A stretch of 64,000 nt of DNA from an uncultured Bacteroidales bacterium (GCA_905234755.1 CAJOIT010000001.1:372001-436000), one strand, 5' to 3'; counted from the first letter of the stretch, positions 51,868-61,605 are shown. Numbers and translations: made by a program. The notes: a model not told the origin generated them from the sequence alone.

Positions 51868-53766
51868 ATGCTATCTATGAAAAGGTTAGTTTTGATATTA
51901 TTTTTTGTTGTTTGTGCGTTCGGCCTTTTTGCGCAGGAAGTTATCATTGACTGTGGAAATCCGGCGCTTAGCGACTACAGCGCAAGGTATTTCGAGAAAT
52001 ATGGCGAAAAGATTACAACATCTGATACTCTTGAATTGCCGTTTTTCGATGATTTTTCTGCATCGTACATATATCCCGATTCATCGAAATGGGATGACCG
52101 CTATGCGTACATAAACAATTCTTGTGGCAAGAATCCTATTTCGATAGGCGTGGCTACTCTTGATGCTCTCGACCAGTACGGACGAGTTTACGCAACACTC
52201 CCGATAGGAATGTCTGATGTAGCCGACTACTTGACATCCAAGCCGATAAATCTTCAGCGCAATGCATCGGATTCGATATATCTGAGTTTCTTTTATCAGT
52301 GCGGAGGCAATGGCAATATGCCCGAATATCGCGATTCGCTTGTGTTGCAGTTCTATTCTGTTGACGATGACGAGTGGCGAAGCGTTTGGAGGGCTGCGGG
52401 TGGCGAATTGATGAGCAACTTCGAGCAGGTGCTTGTGCCTATTGCCGATTCAGTTTGGCTGAAAAAAGGATTTCGTTTCCGTTTCCTCAACTATGTGAGT
52501 ATCAGTTCAAACTATGAGCCGAGCTGGCAGAGCAATGTCGACCAGTGGAATCTCGACTTCATAATCCTTGATGCAAATCGCACCTACGACGACACTATTA
52601 TCGAGGATGTGGCAATGATTAAGAATGTAGGACCATTCCTTAAGGATTACAGTGCAGTTCCGTGGAGTCATTTCCTGCATAAAGGCCGCGAGGCGGTTTA
52701 CGATTCCATAACATTTTCGTATGCCAATTTGCAGGATGCAACTCACAATATCAACCGCCAGTACGATGTGTACGACCGTGATGAGAGGTCTTCGTTAATA
52801 CCTGCGCGTACATATATCGATTACCATTGTGGCGACGACAGCGAAAACATTGGTGCCAGCGAGGAAATTTCATATACCAAGAAATTCTGCTATTTCTTCA
52901 ATGAGGAAAGCTATCTGGCAGATGATTCTGCGAAATTCCTCATCAGGGCAAACATAAAGACCGATGTTGCACAGGCTCGTGAATATTACCGTTGGAACGA
53001 TACGGTAAGGTTCTATCAGGATTTCAAGAACTACTATGCCTACGATGATGGTTCTGCCGAAAAGGGCTACGGACTGTCGGGACAAGGAACAGCTAATGCG
53101 AGCCTTGCGTACAAGTTCGATACATATATGACCGATACGCTCTATGGCGTTTACATCTATTTCAACCGCACTCAGGGCGATGGCAATGTAAAGTATTTCT
53201 ATCTTACCGTTTGGGAGGATAACAATGGAGTTCCTGGCGATACGATAGTAAGCAGGTTGGGCGTTCGACCATTGTTCTCGAATAGGATTAATGGATATGT
53301 TTATTATCCGCTTGATACTGCGATAGTTGTCAGTGGTACTTTCTATGTTGGCTGGATAAAGACCACCAACGATATGCTCAATTGCGGTCTCGATATGGAA
53401 AACGATGCTCACGACAAGATTTTCTACAATGTGTCTGGAACTTGGGCAAACTCGATAATTTCGGGCGCGCTGATGATTCGTCCTGTATTCGGCTACGAAC
53501 TAATGCAAGATGCCGCTTCTGCTCCAATTCGACGCGTTACAACAGCATGCAGCATTTTCCCAAATCCTGCATCTGACGAGATAAACATAGATGTCAATGC
53601 AGATTTCAGCGGCGTGATGATATACGACAGCCTTGGTCGTCTGGTAATGCAGTCGGGTAGCGAAAGTGTCATAAATGTTTCTGCATTGCCCGATGGAACT
53701 TACTTTGTGAAACCTTATTCCGAAAGCAAGGTTTTTGATACCATTAAGGTTCTAATAATGCGATAG
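51868..53766 (+). CDS. Secreted protein with type IX sorting domain
   Basis: 632 residues; the ATG at 51877 (MKRLVLILFFVVCAFGLFAQ, signal peptide) may be the true start, three codons downstream. Residues about 45-240 include LPFFDDFSASYIYPDSSKW and a jellyroll-like segment; later FNRTQGDGNVKYFYLTVWED and GTFYVGWIKTTNDMLNCGLD are seen in similar large T9SS proteins of Bacteroidales. Type A sorting domain at the end: CSIFPNPASDEINIDV, GRLVMQSG, LPDGTYFVKPYSES, IKVLIMR. Function unknown, probably a surface protein. Middle gene of the PASTA - T9SS - RluD unit. Confidence 0.88.
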   Translation: MLSMKRLVLILFFVVCAFGLFAQEVIIDCGNPALSDYSARYFEKYGEKITTSDTLELPFFDDFSASYIYPDSSKWDDRYAYINNSCGKNPISIGVATLDALDQYGRVYATLPIGMSDVADYLTSKPINLQRNASDSIYLSFFYQCGGNGNMPEYRDSLVLQFYSVDDDEWRSVWRAAGGELMSNFEQVLVPIADSVWLKKGFRFRFLNYVSISSNYEPSWQSNVDQWNLDFIILDANRTYDDTIIEDVAMIKNVGPFLKDYSAVPWSHFLHKGREAVYDSITFSYANLQDATHNINRQYDVYDRDERSSLIPARTYIDYHCGDDSENIGASEEISYTKKFCYFFNEESYLADDSAKFLIRANIKTDVAQAREYYRWNDTVRFYQDFKNYYAYDDGSAEKGYGLSGQGTANASLAYKFDTYMTDTLYGVYIYFNRTQGDGNVKYFYLTVWEDNNGVPGDTIVSRLGVRPLFSNRINGYVYYPLDTAIVVSGTFYVGWIKTTNDMLNCGLDMENDAHDKIFYNVSGTWANSIISGALMIRPVFGYELMQDAASAPIRRVTTACSIFPNPASDEINIDVNADFSGVMIYDSLGRLVMQSGSESVINVSALPDGTYFVKPYSESKVFDTIKVLIMR

Positions 53767-53771
53767 CCCGT

Positions 53772-54863
53772 ATGGATAAGGATTTTGAAGAACTTGAAGA
53801 TTTCGATGAACTTGATGACCTTGATTTTGATGATGAATCGGGTTGTGAGGAATCTGGCGAGGAGAAATACGAGCATAAGCATTTGGTAGTTGAAGCAGGG
53901 CAGAAGTCAATGCGAATCGACAAATATTTGTCCATCCGCCTGCCAAGCACTTCGCGCAATAGGATTCAGTCGGCTGCCGAAGGCGGTTGTGTGTATGTTA
54001 ACGGTAAGCCGGTGCGTAGCAGCTACAAGATTAAGCCCAACGATGACATAAGCATAATGCTTTCGTTCCCCAAACGCGAAACTGGCATTGTTCCGCAGGA
54101 CATTCCCCTTGATGTGGTATATGAGGACGATGACCTTATTGTTGTGAATAAGCCTGCCGGATTGGTGGTGCATCCGAGTTTCGGTCATTATGATGGCACT
54201 TTGGTGAATGCGTTGGCATATCGTTTCAAGGATTTGCCGATGTTCAACGCCGACACTTTCCGTCCGGGACTTGTGCATCGCATCGACATGAATACATCTG
54301 GATTGCTCGTTGTGGCCAAGTCGGAAGTCGCTCGCGAAGGACTTGCGAGCCAGTTCTTCTATCACACCTGCAAGCGTGCCTACAATGCTCTTGTGTGGGG
54401 CAATATGCCCGAAGATGAGGGAACTATAATTGGCAATGTGGGACGCAACCTCAAGAACCGCAAGATTATGGATGTTTTCCCCGATGGCGATTACGGCAAG
54501 GAAGCCATAACGCATTGGCGCGTACTCGAGAGACTTGGCTATGTGAATCTTGTCGAATGTCGCCTCGAAACGGGCAGAACCCACCAGATTAGGGTTCATT
54601 TCAAGCATATCGGACATCCGTTGTTCAACGACTGGGAGTATGGTGGCGACCAGATATTGAAGGGTACAACCTTTACCAAGTACAAGCAGTTTGTTGAGAA
54701 TTGCTTTAAGATTCTTCCGCGTCAGGCATTGCACGCCAAGTCGCTTGGATTCATACATCCAGTAACCAAAAAGGAACTGTATTTCGAATCGGAACTTCCG
54801 GATGACATGACAAAGTGCATTGAAAAGTGGCGCAACTATGTGGCAGGAAGGGAGATGGATTAA
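53772..54863 (+). CDS. rluD: RluA-family pseudouridine synthase (RluD-like)
   Basis: 363 residues. An acidic N-terminal extension of about 38 residues (DKDFEELEDFDELDDLDFDD) precedes the S4 domain (SMRIDKYLSIRLPSTSRNRI ... VYVNGKPVRSSYKI) and the catalytic domain with HRIDMNTSGLLVVAKS, in which Asp is the catalytic residue, and ETGRTHQIRVHFKHIGHPLF. RluD-type enzymes modify uridines of helix 69 in 23S rRNA. The first 40 residues are almost all Asp, Glu or Leu; this is unusual in the family and may be the start of a longer-than-normal protein. An alternative start near SMRIDKYL (about 53910) is possible. Confidence 0.93.
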   Translation: MDKDFEELEDFDELDDLDFDDESGCEESGEEKYEHKHLVVEAGQKSMRIDKYLSIRLPSTSRNRIQSAAEGGCVYVNGKPVRSSYKIKPNDDISIMLSFPKRETGIVPQDIPLDVVYEDDDLIVVNKPAGLVVHPSFGHYDGTLVNALAYRFKDLPMFNADTFRPGLVHRIDMNTSGLLVVAKSEVAREGLASQFFYHTCKRAYNALVWGNMPEDEGTIIGNVGRNLKNRKIMDVFPDGDYGKEAITHWRVLERLGYVNLVECRLETGRTHQIRVHFKHIGHPLFNDWEYGGDQILKGTTFTKYKQFVENCFKILPRQALHAKSLGFIHPVTKKELYFESELPDDMTKCIEKWRNYVAGREMD

Positions 54864-54956
54864 GGAAGGTTACTTATAATATTGTTTTTTGTAACTTTCA
54901 ACTTTCACTTTTCACCTTTCAATTTTTTTATTAGTTTTGCAAAAAATTTTAAAGCT

Positions 54957-55244
54957 ATGGCAAGTAGAAAAGTATTAAAGAGAGACATTGATTACATGAC
55001 AAGCGAACTTTTGTCGGATTGCGTATTGTATGTTGACTTGTATCCAGCACAGCCGACAGAGCCTGTTACCGAAATCATCAATGGTGTATTGCTCAAGAAG
55101 CAGGAAGTATTTTCAAAGATTAACACTCCAACCTCGAAGATGGAAAAGAAGGCAGTAAAGGAAAACTACAAGGGTTATATTTCCGAAATGCTTACCACCG
55201 TCAACGAAGGCTACGAAAAATTAAGCAAGTTGCCGCGCAAGTAA
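54957..55244 (+). CDS. Small conserved protein of unknown function
   Basis: 95 residues from the ATG at 54957 (MASRKVLKRDIDYMTSELLS); the in-frame ATG at 54882 would add Phe-rich sequence coded by the AT-rich leader and is rejected. Basic, helical, without signal peptide: DCVLYVDLYPAQPTEPVTEI, KKQEVFSKINTPTSKMEKKA, GYISEMLTTVNEGYEKLSKL. I do not know its function; similar short proteins occur in Bacteroidales next to the YgjP-type gene as far as I recall. Its stop overlaps the next start (TAATG). Confidence 0.78.
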   Translation: MASRKVLKRDIDYMTSELLSDCVLYVDLYPAQPTEPVTEIINGVLLKKQEVFSKINTPTSKMEKKAVKENYKGYISEMLTTVNEGYEKLSKLPRK

Positions 55245-55984
55245 TGCAGCGGATTATAAGTGTCGAAGGTGTCGGCGATGTTGTTGTGTCAAAGCGGCAC
55301 AATTGCGTGCAGATTCGTTTGACCGTTCATCCCGAAAAGGGCTTGCAAATGTCAATACCTTTCAGGGTCAGTTATGCTGACGCTGAAAGGTTTATTTTTA
55401 GCCATCGCGACTGGATTTCCGAAACCATGAAGGCACAGCAACAGAAAGGTGCAAGGCGCAAATTCACTCCACAGTCGCATTTTACCTGCCGTAGCACTAC
55501 GCTCAGGTTCGAGCCAACCGACAATCAGAAAAGAATCCTTTATGCCAAAGTCAACAACTTTGTTGTGACGGTTTTCTATAATCCGGAGCTTGTTGATTTT
55601 GAGCTTGATACAGTGCAGAATTTCATAAAGAAGGTGCTTCTTGCATCTATGCGCAAGGAGGCAGAGACAATTCTATATCCTCGTGTAGATGAGATTTCGC
55701 AAAGAACGGGGCTGAAATTCCGCAAGGTTTCGGTAGGTACGGCGCATACGCGATGGGGAACATGCAGTTCGCGAGACGAAATAATTTTGTCGTGCCGGAT
55801 GCTTCTGCTTCCAGATTATCTCATTGATTTCATTATACTTCACGAGCTTTGCCATATTGCCCACAAGAACCACGGTGCAAAGTTCCACGCCCTTCTCGAC
55901 AAATTGTCGGGCGGAATGGAGGATAAGTACGACAAGGAATTGAAGGCTTGGAACGGCAGAATATTGCCGGATGCTGAGTCCTAG
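55244..55984 (+). CDS. YgjP-type zinc metallopeptidase (M48-related)
   Basis: 246 residues. The zinc motif is HELCHIAHKNHGAKFHALLD (HExxH near residue 204, third His in NHGAKFH); WGTCSSRDEIILSCRMLLLP precedes it. This is the pattern of the YgjP / DUF45 SprT-like peptidases, cytoplasmic proteins with poorly known substrates. Overlaps the small gene before it by one base (TAATG), so they are translationally coupled. It converges with the glycosyltransferase gene with a four-base overlap of the ends. Confidence 0.93.
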   Translation: MQRIISVEGVGDVVVSKRHNCVQIRLTVHPEKGLQMSIPFRVSYADAERFIFSHRDWISETMKAQQQKGARRKFTPQSHFTCRSTTLRFEPTDNQKRILYAKVNNFVVTVFYNPELVDFELDTVQNFIKKVLLASMRKEAETILYPRVDEISQRTGLKFRKVSVGTAHTRWGTCSSRDEIILSCRMLLLPDYLIDFIILHELCHIAHKNHGAKFHALLDKLSGGMEDKYDKELKAWNGRILPDAES

Positions 55985-56733
55985 TCCTGCGGTTTCTTAA
56001 AAATCTTACTCCTGCAGATATGCATTTTATTATATAGGTATAGGAATGATGTGTGAATCACGCCAAACCCATATTTGCAACTTCTCCTGAAATTTATAGA
56101 ACTAGCCTCCTTGAAATATTTGGTAGGGCAGGTGACTTCGGCAATTTCGTATCCTGCATAGAAAATCTGCGCAAGCATCTGGTTGTCGAATACAAAATCA
56201 TCAGAATTTTGGTTGTAGTTGATTGCACGGAGCACATCCGCCGAAAATGCGCGGTAGCCTGTGTGGTATTCCGACAATTTCTGGTGCATGAGTAGGTTCT
56301 GCGTGAATGTCAGCATTCGGTTGAACCAGTACTTGTATAATGGCATTCCGCCTTTGCGAGCTCCGCGACCAAGGATTCTCGAACCAAGCACTACAGGGTA
56401 AACATCGTTGGCTATTATGTACGACATCGACTCTATCAATTTTGGCGTGTATTGGTAGTCGGGATGAAGCATGATTACTATGTCGGCACCAAGTTCAAGC
56501 GCCTTGTTGTAGCACGACTTCTGGTTTCCTCCATAGCCCTTGTTCTTTTCGTGAACAATAATGTTCTTTATGCCAAGTCGTTTGCCGACCTCCACGGTGT
56601 TGTCGCGACTAAAGTCATCGACAAGAATCACATCATCCACAATGTCGAAAGGAATTTCGTTGTAGGTTTGTTCCAAAGTCTGCTCGGCGTTGTATGCCGG
56701 AAGCACAACAACTATTTTCTTATTCTTTATCAT
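55981..56733 (-). CDS. Glycosyltransferase family 2
   Basis: 250 residues. VVLPAYNAEQTLEQTY and DDVILVDDFSRDNTVEVGKR define the GT-A donor site; DIVIMLHPDYQYTPKLIESM holds the acidic metal-binding motif (HPDYQY in place of the usual DADLQ). It is dolichyl-phosphate mannosyltransferase / undecaprenyl-phosphate transferase-like, but lacks the two C-terminal membrane helices, so it is probably a soluble transferase that loads a polyprenyl carrier. Overlaps the start of this operon's first gene, the TPR membrane protein, by 14 bases. Confidence 0.92.
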   Translation of the reverse strand: MIKNKKIVVVLPAYNAEQTLEQTYNEIPFDIVDDVILVDDFSRDNTVEVGKRLGIKNIIVHEKNKGYGGNQKSCYNKALELGADIVIMLHPDYQYTPKLIESMSYIIANDVYPVVLGSRILGRGARKGGMPLYKYWFNRMLTFTQNLLMHQKLSEYHTGYRAFSADVLRAINYNQNSDDFVFDNQMLAQIFYAGYEIAEVTCPTKYFKEASSINFRRSCKYGFGVIHTSFLYLYNKMHICRSKIFKKPQD

Positions 56734-58936
56734 TTTCCGCTTTTTTCTGTTTTATATTTTCGCCCATGGCAATGTATTCCAGACCTTTTTGTGTGTCACC
56801 GAGGTTCATGTATGTGTAACCGAGGTTGGTGTACGACAAGTCGTCATCTGGGTCAAGTTCTATTGCTTTTTCAAGTACAGGGATTGACTTTGCATAGTTG
56901 CCCGAAATTCCGTATGCTACACCCAAGTCCTTGTAGTATGCAGCAGTTTTTTCGAAGTCGCATGTTTCTGCCTTTTCGAAGCATTGCAGCGAAGCTTCAA
57001 TATTTCCAAGTTCGCGACCGTAAAGAACTCCCAGTACATGGTATGCTTCGCCACAGTCGGGCTTTACCTTTATCAATTCACCAATCACATTCAGTAATTC
57101 GGGAACTGTTGATGTTGTGAGCTTATTGCGAAGCATTCCTGGAGTCTGGTTTAGTACAACTTTTATGTTAGAATTGGCAATGTCGTGGTTTGGAAATGCC
57201 TTTATGATGTTCATGTAAGAATCGAGGGCATTGGCAATATCACCAATTTCGAAGTAGGCGTTGCCGAGAAGGTTCATTGCATCGCTGTAAACTGCCGAGG
57301 AACTATGCTTTTTCGATTTGCGTTTTCCATCGCTTGCATAAATTTCGTTCGATTTCTTCAGGTATTTTATCGCCTTGTTGCATAGTGCATCGTGCAGTTC
57401 CTTGTCGTTATCCTTCACTTCCTTCGACTGTGCGCGTTCAAGGGTTCGTCCGCCAGCGGCGCAGTTGCCTTTTGCCGATTCCGATGAAATTTCTACATCG
57501 TGACAGAAAAGTACGGTGTCGTTTTCCCAGTCGGCATTGCGGGTTATGGTTTTCAGCGTAAAAAGGCAAAGCACTATTATGCCGACAACGCCGGTAATGT
57601 ATTTTGCCGTTGTGATGTTTTTCGTGAGTTTTGGCAAAACTTCAGCAAAGAACCATGCTACCATCAGGCAAAATCCGATTGATGAAATGAAAACGAAACG
57701 CTCGTTCATCAGTGTGCCGACTGCAAAGAAAATGTTGCAAACTGGCGCAAGCGGAATGAGAAAGAACAGTATCGAATACGATGCAATGTCTTTCTTTTTT
57801 ATCATTCCGTAAATTGCATAGATTCCCATTGCTAGGTATATTGCCAGCGAAAGCAGAGCGAGACCGTCCGAAAGTTCGGTTTTTGGAATCTGCCACGGGT
57901 AGTAGTCGTAGGTAAGAGGGTGGGGGAAGAACAGTAACTTAATGTACATCAACAAGGTTACGAATATTGTGCCGTACCTTTCGGAGAAATTCATGTTGAT
58001 GAACGGGTCGTTCATGAGTTCCTTGGTTTGTTCCGAGTGCTCCCAACCGAGAACCATTCCGCGCACTGCCAAAAATGCTACCGATGCCAAAGCAAGCGGA
58101 ATCATAACCTTGCCTATTTCTTTCCATTTTGCATTGGTGAAATAGTATAGTGTCAGCGGAACGAGTGCGAGGAAAACTATTGCATTTTCCTTCGAGAAAA
58201 GACCGCACAGCAATGCAAGTCCCGACAGTACAAGGTAGTACATTTTCTTGCTGTCGATGTACTTTATCGACCACCATAGTGCGGCAAGCGAACCGAGCAG
58301 CGTTAGTATTTCATCGCGACCTTTAATGTTTGCAACTACTTCTGTATGAATTGGATGGAATGCGAAAAGCAGTGTTGCGATGAATGGAATCGAGAACCAC
58401 CACGATTTGTCCCTGCGAGGGAACAACCTTACGAGAATAATGTACAGAAGCACAACAGTAAGTGCGTAATATACAGCATTCATCGCATGGTTTATTGCAG
58501 GACAACCCTGTCCGACCAGAATGCCGTTTTCATCGTGGAAATCCTTGCCGAAAAGTTCTATTTCGAGAGCAAATGTCGCAAGCGACAGCGGACGGTAGCG
58601 ACCGCCGGCAAGCAGTTTTTTCTCCTTTACGATTTGTTCAACTGTGTGGGTGCTGTCGTTGAAAACCCAGAAGCCCGTGAAGGTGTCGTATTTGAAGATG
58701 TCGCCAATTCCCGAAACGCCGTCCTGGGTGAACGAATTGCGGATTAGCACCATCGAATCGTCAAGAGCATAATCGTTGCGTAAAGCGTTGACATACAATG
58801 CAAGCGACACTACAGCGAGAATTATTATCGGGATTATTCCTGCCTTTGCTTTGGGCATTTCGGCTAGGGGAGTTGCAGGTGTGGCTACTACCTTTGCTTT
58901 ATTTTCGTTTTTGCCTTTGTATTTCGGTTTTGACAT
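56720..58936 (-). CDS. GT-C-fold membrane glycosyltransferase with TPR domain (TMTC-like)
   Basis: 738 residues. Lys-rich start, first helix IIPIIILAVVSLALYVNAL, then NDYALDDSMVLIRNSF and GGRYRPLSLATFALEIELFG, the DD and RPL motifs of the DUF1736/TMTC type. About 11-12 membrane helices (to about 450) follow, then TPR repeats (about 555-730: YFEIGDIANALDSYMNIIKA, AYHVLGVLYGRELGNIEASL, AYYKDLGVAYGISGNYAKSI, SYTNLGYTYMNLGDTQKGLE). Animal TMTC proteins are O-mannosyltransferases; here O-glycosylation of exported proteins is a likely role, which would fit the O-glycosylation known in Bacteroidota. The GT2 gene, overlapping by 14 bases, could supply the lipid-linked sugar. Confidence 0.85.
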   Translation of the reverse strand: MSKPKYKGKNENKAKVVATPATPLAEMPKAKAGIIPIIILAVVSLALYVNALRNDYALDDSMVLIRNSFTQDGVSGIGDIFKYDTFTGFWVFNDSTHTVEQIVKEKKLLAGGRYRPLSLATFALEIELFGKDFHDENGILVGQGCPAINHAMNAVYYALTVVLLYIILVRLFPRRDKSWWFSIPFIATLLFAFHPIHTEVVANIKGRDEILTLLGSLAALWWSIKYIDSKKMYYLVLSGLALLCGLFSKENAIVFLALVPLTLYYFTNAKWKEIGKVMIPLALASVAFLAVRGMVLGWEHSEQTKELMNDPFINMNFSERYGTIFVTLLMYIKLLFFPHPLTYDYYPWQIPKTELSDGLALLSLAIYLAMGIYAIYGMIKKKDIASYSILFFLIPLAPVCNIFFAVGTLMNERFVFISSIGFCLMVAWFFAEVLPKLTKNITTAKYITGVVGIIVLCLFTLKTITRNADWENDTVLFCHDVEISSESAKGNCAAGGRTLERAQSKEVKDNDKELHDALCNKAIKYLKKSNEIYASDGKRKSKKHSSSAVYSDAMNLLGNAYFEIGDIANALDSYMNIIKAFPNHDIANSNIKVVLNQTPGMLRNKLTTSTVPELLNVIGELIKVKPDCGEAYHVLGVLYGRELGNIEASLQCFEKAETCDFEKTAAYYKDLGVAYGISGNYAKSIPVLEKAIELDPDDDLSYTNLGYTYMNLGDTQKGLEYIAMGENIKQKKAENDKE

Positions 58937-59080
58937 GTCTAATTTATGATATTTAGGCGCAAAGGTACAAATTTATTTTAGATTGACGATTTGTTGAATC
59001 CGCATTCAAACATTTTCCAATAAAAACACCACCATATACAATTTTTCATTATCTTTGACCTTTAAAATAAAATACAAGAA

Positions 59081-60802
59081 ATGGACAGCGAAATACTAAA
59101 GAAAGCCCAATATTGGACAAGCGAAGTTTTCGACGAGCAGACACGCAAGGCTGTCGCCGAAATGATTGAAAATAACCCCGAACAGCTCAACGAGTGCTTC
59201 TACAAGGACTTGGAGTTCGGCACTGGCGGACTGCGCGGAATTATGGGGGCGGGAACAAACCGTATGAACCGCTACACCGTGGGAATGGCTACGCAAGGAC
59301 TGGCAAACTATCTGCTTGCACACTGCGACAAGGCTAAGGGAATCAGTTGCGCAATAGCACACGACAGCCGTAACAACAGCCGCGAATTTGCAAAGATTAC
59401 CGCTTCGGTACTGTCGGCAAACGGAATCAAGGTGTATCTGTTCGACAAACTGCGTCCGACACCCGAACTGTCGTTTGCAATCCGTCACCTGCACTGCAAT
59501 TCGGGAATCGTCATAACCGCTTCGCACAACCCCAAGGAATACAACGGATACAAGGTTTACTGGAGCGATGGCGGACAGGTAATTCCGCCGCACGACAAGG
59601 GCATAATCGAGGATGTTAGGAAAGTCACAGTTGAGGACATCAAGTTCGACGACGCTTTGAAGAATGTTGTGGAAATTGGCGCAGATGTTGACAATGCCTA
59701 CATCGAAACACTCAAGTCGTTGTGCCACAATGTAAAGGACAATGCAAGTGCAAACCTGAAAATCGTATATACCCCAATCCACGGTTCGAGCATAAGCGTA
59801 CTGCCACAGGCACTGAAGAGCATTGGCTTCAACGATGTCAACATTGTTGAGGAACAGGCAGTTCCCGATGGCAATTTCCCGACGGTAAAGTCGCCAAACC
59901 CCGAGGAACGCGAGGCTCTCACGCTTGCAATCCGCAAGGCAGAACAAATCGGAGCCGACATCGTATTCGGTACCGACCCCGACAGCGACCGTCTTGGCGT
60001 AGTGGTAAACCACAATGGCAAGTTCGTAATCCTCAACGGCAACCAGACAGCATCGATACTCGTGCATTATCTTCTCGACAGTTTCAAGTCCGAAGGTCGT
60101 CTGAAGGGAAAGGAATTCATCGTTAAGACCATCGTTACTACCGAACTTATTCCGCAGATTGCCAAGGATTACGGTGTAAAATGCCTTGATGTTCTCACTG
60201 GCTTCAAGTACATTGCCGAGGAAATTGAAAAGAACTACGGCAAGATGCAGTTCATCGGCGGTGGCGAGGAAAGCTACGGATTCCTAGCTGGCGACTGTGT
60301 TCGCGACAAGGACGCAGTAATCGCCTCGATGCTGGTGTGCGAAGCTGCTGCCAGAATGAAGGCACAAGGCAAAACCCTGATGGACTTGCTGCTGGACATC
60401 TACATAAAGTACGGTTTTTACCTTGAAGGACTGAAGTCGCTCACCAAGCCCGGACAAAGCGGAATGCAGGAAATAGAGGCTATGATGGAGAAATTCAGAA
60501 GTACGCCGCCCGAGTCGATTTGCGGAGTGCAGGTTGTTATGGTTCACGATTTCCAGGCTCGCAAGTCGTACGACAAAATCAGCGACCTCTGCTACGACAT
60601 CACTCTGCCTAAGTCGAATGTACTGCAATACGACCTTGCCGACGGCAGCAAGATTACAGTCCGTCCGTCTGGTACCGAACCGAAGATTAAATTCTATATA
60701 GGTGTAAAGGGTAAGCTCGAAAGTCCGAGCCAGTACGAGGCAACTGAGGCAAAACTGAAGGCAAGAATTGATGAGATAATTGAAACAATAACGAAAGGCT
60801 AA
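59081..60802 (+). CDS. Phosphohexomutase (phosphoglucomutase / phosphomannomutase)
   Basis: 573 residues. The active-site Ser lies in VITASHNPKEYNGYKVYWSD; the Mg-binding loop is GTDPDSDRLGVVV; the sugar-binding loop is GGGEESYGFLAGDCVRDKDA; the phosphate site is RPSGTEPKIKFYI. Length suits the 570-residue phosphoglucomutase/phosphomannomutase group. It interconverts hexose-1- and hexose-6-phosphate, feeding nucleotide sugars for glycans. Divergent from the TMTC-like gene. Confidence 0.95.
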   Translation: MDSEILKKAQYWTSEVFDEQTRKAVAEMIENNPEQLNECFYKDLEFGTGGLRGIMGAGTNRMNRYTVGMATQGLANYLLAHCDKAKGISCAIAHDSRNNSREFAKITASVLSANGIKVYLFDKLRPTPELSFAIRHLHCNSGIVITASHNPKEYNGYKVYWSDGGQVIPPHDKGIIEDVRKVTVEDIKFDDALKNVVEIGADVDNAYIETLKSLCHNVKDNASANLKIVYTPIHGSSISVLPQALKSIGFNDVNIVEEQAVPDGNFPTVKSPNPEEREALTLAIRKAEQIGADIVFGTDPDSDRLGVVVNHNGKFVILNGNQTASILVHYLLDSFKSEGRLKGKEFIVKTIVTTELIPQIAKDYGVKCLDVLTGFKYIAEEIEKNYGKMQFIGGGEESYGFLAGDCVRDKDAVIASMLVCEAAARMKAQGKTLMDLLLDIYIKYGFYLEGLKSLTKPGQSGMQEIEAMMEKFRSTPPESICGVQVVMVHDFQARKSYDKISDLCYDITLPKSNVLQYDLADGSKITVRPSGTEPKIKFYIGVKGKLESPSQYEATEAKLKARIDEIIETITKG

Positions 60803-60842
60803 CAGGCATGAAGATGTCGCCATATAGCCATTCAAATTGTAC

Positions 60843-60905
60843 AGACGCAAAATTTTGCGTCTCAACAGAAACAGGAACATTGTACAGTCGCGGCGCGCCA
60901 CGACA
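60843..60905. repeat. Two palindromes between the phosphohexomutase gene and lemA
   Basis: 60843-60862 is AGACGCAAAATTTTGCGTCT (perfect). 60888-60905 is GTCGCGGCGCGCCACGAC (imperfect), close to the core of the element inside the T9SS gene at 39799-39845. A GAAACTTAGAAAC tract with GGGCTTTAGCCC follows at 60911-60970. Confidence 0.75.
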
Positions 60906-60986
60906 CAACTAGAAACTTAGAAACAACTTTAAACTTAGAAACGGGCTTTAGCCCACATAAACTTAGAAACAAAAAACTTATAGACT

Positions 60987-61598
60987 ATGGCAAAAGATGG
61001 AAGCGGTTGCTTAGGAGCAACATTAATCGGAGGAGTAATTTTTGTAATACTTCTTATTTGTGGAATTTATGTATGGCGTTCGTACAACAAGATTGTGGAA
61101 GCAGACCAGGCAGTGAAGAAGCCGTGGGCTGATGTGCAGGCAGCATACCAGAAGCGTGCCGACCTCATCCCCAACTTGGTTGAAACCGTTAAGGGCTACG
61201 CAGCTCACGAGCAGGGAACTTTGACTGCTGTAATCGAAGCACGCAGCGCAGCAACTTCAATCAATATCAACGCCGACGAACTCAACAACGAAACATTCGC
61301 TAAGTTCCAGGAGGCACAGGACAATGTATCGAGCACTTTGAGCCGCTTGCTTGCAGTGCGCGAGGCTTATCCCGAACTGAAGGCCGATGCTCACTTCACG
61401 CAGTTAATGAACCAGTTGAAGGAAATTGAAGCAGAAATCGCAGCTAAGCGCGAAATCTTCAACGCAGCAGTACAGGATTACAATGTCCTTGTGATAAAGT
61501 TCCCGAAGAACTTGGTAGCAAAGATGTTCGGATTCGGCGAAAGGGCTTACTTCGAGGCTAGTCAGGCAGCACAGGAAGCACCGAAGGTACAGTTTTAA
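60987..61598 (+). CDS. lemA: LemA family protein
   Basis: 203 residues. One N-terminal membrane helix (LIGGVIFVILLICGIYVW, about 12-29), then the LemA helical domain: YNKIVEADQAVKKPWADVQA, YQKRADLIPNLVETVKGYA, TLSRLLAVREAYPELKA, IAAKREIFNAAVQDYNVLVI and KFPKNLVAKMFGF. LemA proteins are inner-membrane, often periplasm-facing, coiled-coil proteins of uncertain function. No TPM_phosphatase (YgcG) gene follows, unlike many lemA operons; a MITE-like element and lipoproteins follow instead. Confidence 0.95.
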   Translation: MAKDGSGCLGATLIGGVIFVILLICGIYVWRSYNKIVEADQAVKKPWADVQAAYQKRADLIPNLVETVKGYAAHEQGTLTAVIEARSAATSININADELNNETFAKFQEAQDNVSSTLSRLLAVREAYPELKADAHFTQLMNQLKEIEAEIAAKREIFNAAVQDYNVLVIKFPKNLVAKMFGFGERAYFEASQAAQEAPKVQF

Positions 61599-61605
61599 TA
61601 CAAAC

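Noticed and set aside
59096..60067. Long antisense open frame of 323 codons opposite the phosphohexomutase gene
   Set aside because: Composition (Val/Leu/Cys-rich) and position are typical of an antisense shadow; the sense gene is clearly real. The same holds for 43300-44154, 19569-20318 and 4151-4759.
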